DNA of 6,592 nucleotides from an uncultured Rhodospirillaceae bacterium. GTDB lineage: Bacteria; Pseudomonadota; Alphaproteobacteria; Rhodospirillales; Casp-alpha2. This document shows positions 1-5,359 of this stretch, in pieces. The first letter of the stretch is position 1; each line of letters starts with the position of its first letter. The notes beneath the pieces were generated by a model that searched no databases, was not told where the DNA came from, and worked only from the letters and a program-made list of their open reading frames with translations. Made by a program: the position numbers and the translations under genes. The stretch is taken from assembly GCA_913048145.1 (NCBI GenBank), contig CAJWVP010000173.1:1-6592 (forward strand), read 5' to 3'.

Positions 1-40
1 CTGCCCGCCCTTCTTTACCTCATGCATGGAAGGCCGGTGA

Positions 41-65
41 ACAAGTGTCCTCTACACTGTTTTTT
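41..65 (+). terminator. Probable intrinsic terminator of a gene lying left of the window
   Basis: AGTGT (44-48) and ACACT (54-58) form a 5-bp stem with a CCTCT loop. Two further pairs are possible if A43 bulges. The stem runs almost directly into a tract of six T (60-65), the classic layout of a factor-independent terminator reading rightward. Just before it, one reading frame entering from the left edge closes with TGA at 38-40, which would suit the 3' end of a gene outside the window, but 12 codons are too few to identify anything. The stem is short and A/T-containing, so confidence is moderate. Confidence 0.4.
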
Positions 66-110
66 AGAGTGTCTTAGGTAGTTTGTACTACTTTGTAGTT
101 GCTGATGATC

Positions 111-138
111 TTGTACGTGTTTCGAGAAAAAAGATACT
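111..138 (+). promoter_or_regulatory. Possible promoter for the dioxygenase-like gene
   Basis: TTGTAC (111-116) and GATACT (133-138) are separated by 16 bases and weakly resemble sigma70 -35 and -10 boxes. They lie downstream of the terminator at 41-65 and about 65 bases before the ATG at 204. In AT-rich DNA such matches arise easily by chance, so this is only a candidate. Confidence 0.22.
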
Positions 139-203
139 TCTATCTAGGGGATGACTATAGACGGAGCCAATGTTTTTAGAATTTTATTGGACAAAACTGT
201 ACA

Positions 204-842
204 ATGTGGAAAAAGTTTAACGATTTTAATGTTTATCATGAAAAGAATTTTTTTGAAAAAGATGTTTCTGAAGCTATTTTTTGCGAAATAGAGAGCCTTG
301 AGTTTACGCTAGTGAGCCAAGAGAGGCATGGGCATTATGGGAATGTGTTCAAATCCAAGGACTCTAAACTACCTGATGATACAGAAACCTATGCCGCACA
401 GTTCCGTAAGGCAGATGAAAGGGAGGGCAGTAAAACTTTTAACGAAAAATTTGAAAATCAAGTGGTCCAATACTTGAAGAAATTATTCCCTTCACTTAGG
501 TACTTTCTTCGACCAAATATAATGCGCATTGATGGAGATTGTTATTTTCGGGCTCATAATGACGCGTATGCTGGTGAGGTGGGTTATACATTCTTTTTCT
601 CTAAGGGTTGGAAATGGGATTATGGTGGCCTATTAACATTTATAAATGAAAATGGGGCACATCCAATTTTTCCAGAAAATAATTCTTTCCTAATAAGGAA
701 CGAACAAGCTAAACCGCAACATTTCGTAAGTCCCGTTTGTTCTTGGGCTAAAAATAGATATTATTATTTACTAGTAGGTTGGGCATCTTCTGAGAACCAA
801 GGGGCATCCGATGTTAGAGGAGATTATTATGACTTCGGGTGA
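204..842 (+). CDS. 2-oxoglutarate/Fe(II)-dependent dioxygenase-like protein (prolyl-4-hydroxylase-like fold)
   Basis: The 212-residue product carries the signature of 2OG-Fe(II) oxygenases. The HxD metal motif is H118-N-D120 (in FRAHNDAY). A hydrophobic strand and a WDYGGLLTFI stretch follow (about 138-147), matching the family's W-GG-L core. The distal metal ligand is H173 in PQHFVSPV, and R185 (NRYYYLLVGW) sits where the 2-oxoglutarate-binding arginine is expected. Such enzymes hydroxylate prolines, other residues or small molecules using O2 and 2-oxoglutarate; the substrate here cannot be read. No signal peptide or membrane segment is seen, so it is probably cytoplasmic. The start at 204 is the only Met before residue 107, and an in-frame stop lies at 177-179. 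Shine-Dalgarno support is poor. The gene is far more AT-rich than guaA, implying horizontal acquisition. Its 3' end overlaps the next start (829) by 14 bases, so the two were probably co-translated. The fold assignment is fairly sure; the function is unknown. Confidence 0.75.
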   Translation: MWKKFNDFNVYHEKNFFEKDVSEAIFCEIESLEFTLVSQERHGHYGNVFKSKDSKLPDDTETYAAQFRKADEREGSKTFNEKFENQVVQYLKKLFPSLRYFLRPNIMRIDGDCYFRAHNDAYAGEVGYTFFFSKGWKWDYGGLLTFINENGAHPIFPENNSFLIRNEQAKPQHFVSPVCSWAKNRYYYLLVGWASSENQGASDVRGDYYDFG

Positions 843-1143
843 TTTAAAAAAGCGTTATAATACGTCGGAAGATCAAGTCAGAGAAATCAATTTAGGGAAC
901 GTCTTTGAACAAGTATTATTCCCACTCAATTGTGCCAGGCGGCTTGGAGGTTATGTCGTACACCACCCGGTTGATACCACGAACCTCGTTGATGATCCGG
1001 TTCGCTGTCCGTCCCAAAAACTCGTGATTGTAAGGATAGTAATCCGCCGTCATGCCGTCCGTGGAAGTCACCGCGCGCAGCGCGCAAACATTGTCGTAGG
1101 TCCTTGCATCGCCCATGACGCCTACGGTTTGCACCGGCAGTAG
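829..1143 (+). pseudogene. 5' remnant of an unrecognised gene, truncated at the guaA junction
   Basis: An excellent ribosome-binding site, AGAGGAG (816-822), sits 6 bases before ATG 829. That ATG overlaps the stop region of the dioxygenase gene, a typical translational-coupling arrangement. An in-frame ATG at 811 exists but precedes this ribosome-binding site. The first 29 codons (829-915) share the AT-rich character of the upstream gene and encode a charged start, MTSGDLKKRYNTSEDQVREI. From codon 30 (916) the frame runs through the antisense of the 3' end of guaA and stops at 1143, so the later residues are a shadow of guaA and not a native protein. The simplest reading is that the gene was cut when this block joined guaA. 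A genuine 105-residue hybrid or a very short leader peptide are less likely alternatives. I do not recognise the family from the 29 residues. Confidence 0.5.
905..935. other. Compositional junction at the guaA 3' end (candidate island boundary)
   Basis: AT-rich DNA carrying plus-strand coding sequence changes within a few bases to guaA, whose stop codon (minus strand) is at 916-918. The GuaA C-terminus, ending in KPPGTIEWE, is complete, as expected when an element inserts at the 3' end of a gene and restores it. The 3' end of guaA is an established integration hotspot for genomic islands using tyrosine recombinases. I see no second copy of the guaA 3' end and no integrase here, so whether this is a true attachment site or a deletion scar is open. 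Confidence 0.4.
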
Positions 1144-2487
1144 CACGGCAAAGGCTTGCCAGATGGCGTCGTAAAGCCCCGCGTTGCGGATCTCTTCCAG
1201 ATATATGGCATCGGCCTTGCGAAGCGTCTCGAGCTTATCGCGGGTGATCGCGCCCGGGATTCGGATGGCTAGGCCTGGGCCAGGGAAAGGATGGCGACCG
1301 ACGAAACTCTCTGGCAGGTCCAATTCGCGCCCAAGCGCCCGGACTTCATCCTTGAACAGTTCACGAAGCGGCTCGACCAGCTCCATATTCATGCGTTCTG
1401 GCAGGCCTCCCACATTATGGTGCGATTTGATCGTGACGCTAGGCCCACCAGTGAACGAAACGCTCTCGATCACGTCCGGATAAAGCGTGCCTTGAGCGAG
1501 GAATTTGGCGCCGCCGATGTTTTTCGCCTCTTCCTCGAAGACATCGATGAACAGCTTGCCAATAGTCTTCCGCTTGACCTCAGGGTCGTCCACGCCCTCA
1601 AGCGCGCCGATGAACAGATTGGACGCATCGCGGTGGACGAGGGGAATGTTGTAGTGGTCGCGGAACAGGCCGACCACTTCGTCTGCTTCGTTCATGCGCA
1701 TCAGACCGTGGTCCACGAATACGCATTGTAACTGATTCCCGATGGCTTTATGCAGCAACACGGCGACGACGGATGAATCGACACCGCCCGAAAGGCCGCA
1801 GATCACTCTACCGTCGCCTACTTGGTCGTGCACTTTTTGGATTACCTCATCCTTGAAGGCAGCCATGGTCCACGCGCCGTCGCAATCGCAGACTTTGTGC
1901 GTGAAGTTGGCCAACAACTTCGCGCCGTCCGGCGTGTGTGCTACTTCCGGGTGGAACTGCACGGCGTAGAATTTAAGTTCATCGTTGGCGATGGCGGCGA
2001 AAGGCGCGCTCTCGGTCTGGGCAATGGAGCGGAAACCGTCGGGCAATATTTCGACCCGGTCACCGTGGCTCATCCAAACCTGATGTGTCTCGCCCGGTGA
2101 CCATACACCCTGGAATAGAACGCAGTCGTTGATGACCTCGACCATGGCACGGCCGAATTCCTGGCGATCCGACGCGGTGACCTGACCACCCATCTGCTGG
2201 ACCATGGTTTGTTCGCCGTAACAGATACCCAACACCGGCAGGCTCACGTCGTCCGTGAACAAGCCTTCGGGGGCGCGTGGCGTTTCCATTTCGTGCACGG
2301 AAGCGGGGCCGCCTGAAAGGATCACGCCCTTGGGGTCGAAAGCACGGATGCTCTCCGTTGTGACGTTCTGGAAGGGGTGGATTTCGCAGTAGACCCCAGA
2401 TTCACGGACCCGCCGGGCAATCAGCTGGGTCACTTGGGAGCCGAAGTCGATGATGAGAATACGGTCGGTTTGCATCACGTCGTTCAT
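916..2487 (-). CDS. guaA: GMP synthase (glutamine-hydrolysing)
   Basis: This enzyme converts XMP, ATP and glutamine to GMP, the last step of guanine nucleotide synthesis, in the cytoplasm. The 523 residues match the usual length of about 525. The N-terminal class I glutamine amidotransferase domain (about 8-195) shows DFGSQ at 14-18, the nucleophile C89 in GICYGEQ, and the catalytic H179 and E181 in QFHPE. The ATP pyrophosphatase domain carries the P-loop SGGVDSS (233-239), followed by VFVDHGLMR and GTLYPDVIES. The C-terminal dimerisation domain includes HPFPGPGLAIRIPG, TSTDGMTADYYPY and the conserved end KPPGTIEWE. The residue after the YG of the elbow is Glu, where Met or Gln is more usual to my knowledge. 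Start: ATG at 2487 has a weak AGAAGCG upstream; the in-frame Met at residue 5 has no better site. The gene is convergent with the AT-rich genes and divergent from the nitroreductase gene. The call is secure. Confidence 0.98.
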   Translation of the reverse strand: MNDVMQTDRILIIDFGSQVTQLIARRVRESGVYCEIHPFQNVTTESIRAFDPKGVILSGGPASVHEMETPRAPEGLFTDDVSLPVLGICYGEQTMVQQMGGQVTASDRQEFGRAMVEVINDCVLFQGVWSPGETHQVWMSHGDRVEILPDGFRSIAQTESAPFAAIANDELKFYAVQFHPEVAHTPDGAKLLANFTHKVCDCDGAWTMAAFKDEVIQKVHDQVGDGRVICGLSGGVDSSVVAVLLHKAIGNQLQCVFVDHGLMRMNEADEVVGLFRDHYNIPLVHRDASNLFIGALEGVDDPEVKRKTIGKLFIDVFEEEAKNIGGAKFLAQGTLYPDVIESVSFTGGPSVTIKSHHNVGGLPERMNMELVEPLRELFKDEVRALGRELDLPESFVGRHPFPGPGLAIRIPGAITRDKLETLRKADAIYLEEIRNAGLYDAIWQAFAVLLPVQTVGVMGDARTYDNVCALRAVTSTDGMTADYYPYNHEFLGRTANRIINEVRGINRVVYDITSKPPGTIEWE

Positions 2488-2561
2488 GTGTCGCTTCTAG
2501 CCGACTGCGCCAATCGAGTCACGCACCCATCGTTGCCATTCCGGGTTTTCAAGCTTGGTAG

Positions 2562-2804
2562 CCGAACAACTGCCAAGGCACAAACAGAGGGAACTCACAT
2601 GGTCTGCAAGACGACCCGGTAAAACCGTTCGCCAAGAAATACCCGACGGTTCTTAACGTGCCCGTTGCCACTGATACCATGCAAATTGGCACCGCCGTTT
2701 GGCCCATTAGGCGCAAATAATGGGTCGACTTTATCAGCCACTTGAAGGAACTCCGTTTCGGTGACGTTTTCTCCAAACTGACATGGAGCCTAGGCGGGAG
2801 TTAG
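2562..2804 (+). pseudogene. Decayed C-terminal fragment resembling a periplasmic solute-binding protein
   Basis: The 457-base gap between guaA and the nitroreductase gene holds no intact gene. One plus frame, open between stops at 2559 and 2802 apart from a TAA at 2718-2720, reads KPFAKKYPTVLNVPVATDTM then QIGTAVWP before the stop. After the stop, in the same frame, it reads WVDFISHLKELRFGDVFSKL. This resembles the end of amino-acid-type ABC transporter binding proteins, where a hydrophobic IG-AVWP strand is followed by W-N-F-EMK-DG-F--IY-KW. The frame stays consistent across the stop, which argues for a once-real gene that lost its 5' end. No start codon with a ribosome-binding site and no upstream portion are present. 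The family is recalled by eye only; chance resemblance cannot be excluded. The rest of the gap (2488-2561 and 2805-2944) shows only short repeats and presumably the two divergent promoters. Confidence 0.4.
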
Positions 2805-2944
2805 CGGGATGCGCCTAATCTTATTTGACGTAAACCTGGGGTGGCCATGTTGGCGTTAGCGGCCTGCGCTCCATTCCTCTTGCAATCTGCTGCAGACTCG
2901 CTAGCTCTAGAGAGCGGCCCTACCTCGCAACGAAAGAAACCTCC

Positions 2945-3526
2945 ATGACTGACCATTCAATTGCCGAATTCCTTCACAACAGGCGCTCCGTGTTAGCGGC
3001 GAAGCTTGTTGAGCCTGGCCCCGACACTGAGACCCTGAATGCCATCATCGGGATTGGTCTGCGCGTTCCGGATCACTCGCGCTGTGGGCCCTGGCGCATC
3101 CAGGTTATTGGCAAGGAAGGGCAGGCAAAGCTCGGCGAACTTTACGCCACGCTCTTCGACAAGGAGAACGACGACGCGTCGGAAAGCCAGATCGAATATT
3201 GGCGCGAACGCCCACAGGTGGCGCCGGTGCTGCTGGCCATCACGTGCCATCCGAACCAGGAGAAGATTCACAAGATCCCCTTGTGGGAGCAGGTCCTATC
3301 CGGAGGTGCACTCTGTCAGAACATCCTCAATGGGGCCCATGCGTTCGGCTTCGCTGCGCAATGGCTTACCGAGTGGCCGGCCTATCACGCTGATGTCCGG
3401 AAATTCCTCGGCCATGAACCAGAGACGGAAGTTTATGGCTTCATCTTCATCGGTACGGCCTCCGAAGCCCCGAAAGAGCGCAAGAGGATCGGTGCTGATG
3501 AAGTGGTAAGCGTGTGGCCAGCGTAA
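2945..3526 (+). CDS. Nitroreductase family protein, small YdjA-like type
   Basis: The 193-residue single-domain flavoprotein is of the nitroreductase superfamily, expected to bind FMN and use NAD(P)H to reduce nitro compounds or other electron acceptors in the cytoplasm. Features seen: the N-terminal FMN-phosphate motif NRRSV (12-16), PDHSRCGPWRI (42-52) matching the PDH-R--PWRF motif of the YdjA-type subgroup, a conserved helix GGALCQNILNGAHAFGFAAQW (120-140), and the C-terminal GFIFIGTASEAP (165-176), where IGTP is usual. The length is normal for the YdjA group (about 180-190). The start at 2945 has only a weak purine stretch (GAAAGAAA) upstream. The gene is monocistronic: divergent from guaA, convergent with purK, and closed by its own terminator. 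The natural substrate is unknown. Confidence 0.88.
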   Translation: MTDHSIAEFLHNRRSVLAAKLVEPGPDTETLNAIIGIGLRVPDHSRCGPWRIQVIGKEGQAKLGELYATLFDKENDDASESQIEYWRERPQVAPVLLAITCHPNQEKIHKIPLWEQVLSGGALCQNILNGAHAFGFAAQWLTEWPAYHADVRKFLGHEPETEVYGFIFIGTASEAPKERKRIGADEVVSVWPA

Positions 3527-3538
3527 GTCGCTGGTTTT
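3518..3538 (+). terminator. Intrinsic terminator overlapping the nitroreductase stop codon
   Basis: CCAGCG (3518-3523) and CGCTGG (3529-3534) form a perfect 6-bp GC-rich stem with a 5-base loop TAAGT, followed by TTTT (3535-3538). The TAA stop codon (3524-3526) lies in the loop. On the minus strand the same hairpin lies about 40 bases beyond the purK stop but lacks a following T-tract, so it should act mainly on the plus-strand transcript. Confidence 0.75.
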
Positions 3539-3576
3539 CTCCACAACAGTACATTGCTATCGAGAATATAGGGAAT

Positions 3577-4695
3577 TTATGGGTTCGGCCCGATGAAAGT
3601 CACGTGCCCCATCTTTCGTCCGGGCCGAACGTCTTTCTTGCCATAGAGATGCAGTTTGGCGTTTGAAATTTTTAGATAGCTAGGGACCTTTGCCACGTCG
3701 TCGCCAATGATGTTTTGCATGCGGGCGTCGATAAACCGGCCTGGATTCCCTAACGGCAGGCCGCAGGCGGCACGGACGAGTTGCTCGAACTGATCCGTAT
3801 GGGCGGCATCTAGTGTCCAATGGCCCGAGTTGTGCGGCCGGGGTGCAATTTCGTTGGCGCGGAGTTCACCCGACGGCAGGAGAAACAGCTCAATACATAG
3901 CACTCCGACCAATTCTAACGCCTCAGCTAGGTTGAACCCGATGGCCTTTGCGCTTTCCACCACCAAGGGGGTAAACGGGCCCGGAACTTCGGACGTATCA
4001 AGAATATGGTTCTTGTGGATATTGAAGGCTGGGTCATAGGCGACTTTGTCGCCGTCGGCGCTCCGCCCGACGATCACCGATAGCTCGCACTCAAAATCGA
4101 GTTTCTCTTCGATGATCACTTTCATGTCGGCACCGTCGGCGAAGCGGTCCCAGATGGCCAGGACTTCGGCGTCCATGGTTGTCTGTTCGAGCATAGCCTG
4201 GCCCTTGCCGTCGTAACCGCCGTAGGCGACCTTGAGGACCGCCGGTCGGCCAATTTCTGCAAGCGCCGCCAAAAGGTCATCCTTGCGCTCAACCGCGCGC
4301 CATGCCGCCGTGGGGATACCGACGGAGGAAAGAAACGTCTTTTCGCGGACCCGATCCTGCGCCACTTCAAGGATGCGAACACTCGGTGCGACTGGAACGC
4401 GCGCTACCAGCCAGCGTAGGGTATCCGCCGGAAGCTGCTCCAGTTCATAGGTGACGACGTCGGACAATTCCGCAAGCTTCGCGAGCCCCGTTTCGTCATC
4501 GAACGCCGCGCAAATGTGATGGTGCGCGACGGAGGCCGCGGGATCTTCCGGGCGTGGGGACAAAATCACCGTCTTGAACCCAAGTCGATTTGCCGCAATG
4601 GCCGTCATCCGACCGAGTTGTCCGCCGCCTAGAATACCGACGACGGATCCGACGGGCAGTGGCGCGGCTCCATTCCGCTCTGCCTGCTCCGCCAT
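3577..4695 (-). CDS. purK: 5-(carboxyamino)imidazole ribonucleotide synthase (ATP-grasp)
   Basis: PurK uses ATP and bicarbonate to carboxylate AIR to N5-CAIR in de novo purine synthesis. The 372-residue protein opens with the glycine-rich VGILGGGQLGRM (19-30). It contains VTYELEQLPA (81-90; usually TYE-EN-P), the ATP-grasp glycine loop KVAYGGYDGKGQ (155-166), EEKLDFECELSVIVGRS (196-212) and the signature NEIAPRPHNSGHWT (281-294). It ends soon after LHLYGKKDVRPGRKMGHVTF (348-367). The E. coli enzyme continues about 30 residues beyond the equivalent GHL; the short tail may be normal for this lineage. The start ATG (4693-4695) shares one base with the purE stop (TAATG overlap) and is preceded by GGGGGAA, so translation is probably coupled to purE. 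It is the second gene of the operon and convergent with the nitroreductase gene, 50 bases apart. Confidence 0.97.
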   Translation of the reverse strand: MAEQAERNGAAPLPVGSVVGILGGGQLGRMTAIAANRLGFKTVILSPRPEDPAASVAHHHICAAFDDETGLAKLAELSDVVTYELEQLPADTLRWLVARVPVAPSVRILEVAQDRVREKTFLSSVGIPTAAWRAVERKDDLLAALAEIGRPAVLKVAYGGYDGKGQAMLEQTTMDAEVLAIWDRFADGADMKVIIEEKLDFECELSVIVGRSADGDKVAYDPAFNIHKNHILDTSEVPGPFTPLVVESAKAIGFNLAEALELVGVLCIELFLLPSGELRANEIAPRPHNSGHWTLDAAHTDQFEQLVRAACGLPLGNPGRFIDARMQNIIGDDVAKVPSYLKISNAKLHLYGKKDVRPGRKMGHVTFIGPNP

Positions 4696-5219
4696 TATTC
4701 CCCCGCCGGGTCGATCGCAGTTTTGGGAACGCTAGCCGACTGCTGGGCGCGCCAGGCCTGAACCCGTTCTGCCAGCGCCGGGTCATTCAGCGCCAAGATT
4801 TGCGCCGCCATGAGTCCTGCGTTGGTCGCACCGGCCTTGCCGATGGCTAAGGTCCCGACCGGGACGCCGCCCGGCATTTGCACGATGGAAAGCAGACTGT
4901 CCATGCCGTCCAGAACCTTAGAGTCGACCGGCACGCCCAGGACCGGCAGTGTTGTCATGGATGCCGTCATACCCGGCAGATGGGCGGCGCCGCCGGCCCC
5001 GGCGACGATCACGCCGAACCCTTTATCCGCAGCGCTTTTTGCGAAGGTATAAAGGCGGTCCGGCGTCCGATGCGCTGAAACGACTAGAGCCTCGTGTCCA
5101 ACGTCTAGTGCATCCAATATCTCGGCCGCGTGCTGCATGGTTGGCCAATCGGACCGGCTACCCATGATAATGGCGACGCGAGGTGGTTGGTTTATTGAGG
5201 CAGCGAGTTCAGACGCCAT
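4695..5219 (-). CDS. purE: N5-CAIR mutase, class I PurE
   Basis: PurE rearranges N5-CAIR, the PurK product, to CAIR; the presence of PurK supports the class I (mutase) assignment. The 174 residues include VAIIMGSRSDWPTM (15-28), the active-site SAHRTP (48-53, with H50), the flexible loop AGAGGAAHLPGM (73-84), LPVLGVPV (91-98) and SIVQMPGGVPVGTLAIG (111-127), all hallmark PurE motifs. Homologous octameric enzymes act in the cytoplasm. There is a roughly 12-residue N-terminal extension before the first strand. The start at 5219 is supported by GGAG (5227-5230) 7 bases upstream. It is the first gene of the purE-purK operon, with a candidate promoter in the AT-rich leader upstream. Confidence 0.97.
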   Translation of the reverse strand: MASELAASINQPPRVAIIMGSRSDWPTMQHAAEILDALDVGHEALVVSAHRTPDRLYTFAKSAADKGFGVIVAGAGGAAHLPGMTASMTTLPVLGVPVDSKVLDGMDSLLSIVQMPGGVPVGTLAIGKAGATNAGLMAAQILALNDPALAERVQAWRAQQSASVPKTAIDPAGE

Positions 5220-5278
5220 AGGAATTCTCCGACGGGTCGTTTCGGCGTACCACCGATGGTGATGACCAAGAGCGGTAG

Positions 5279-5307
5279 ATAATAGGATTTTGTATCGTTT
5301 TTGGTAG
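5279..5307 (-). promoter_or_regulatory. Candidate purEK promoter
   Basis: On the minus strand TATTAT (5279-5284) is a good -10-like hexamer about 60 bases before the purE ATG. The hexamer 17 bases further upstream, CTACCA (5302-5307), is only a poor -35 match (3 of 6). The surrounding 5280-5330 is the only AT-rich segment between the fusion gene and purE, which makes it the likeliest promoter location. No repressor site or riboswitch-like structure was recognised. Confidence 0.25.
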
Positions 5308-5359
5308 GCCTATTTTTCATAATGATGGTTTAGGCTGCCGCCATCCAGGGCGGGATCCG

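Noticed and set aside
2549..2776. 75-codon minus-strand frame in the guaA/nitroreductase gap
   Set aside because: No ribosome-binding site, no recognisable motif, and it lies antisense to the more convincing solute-binding-protein remnant.
2901..2920. NheI- and XbaI-like sites next to GCGGCC, resembling a cloning polylinker
   Set aside because: The sites are isolated within natural-looking sequence, the NotI site is incomplete, and there is no vector context; coincidence is simplest.
5338..5353. CCGCC-N6-GGCGG inverted repeat just after the fusion gene stop, considered as its terminator
   Set aside because: On the minus strand no T-tract follows the 5-bp stem, so it does not qualify as an intrinsic terminator. 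It may still be a weak structure.
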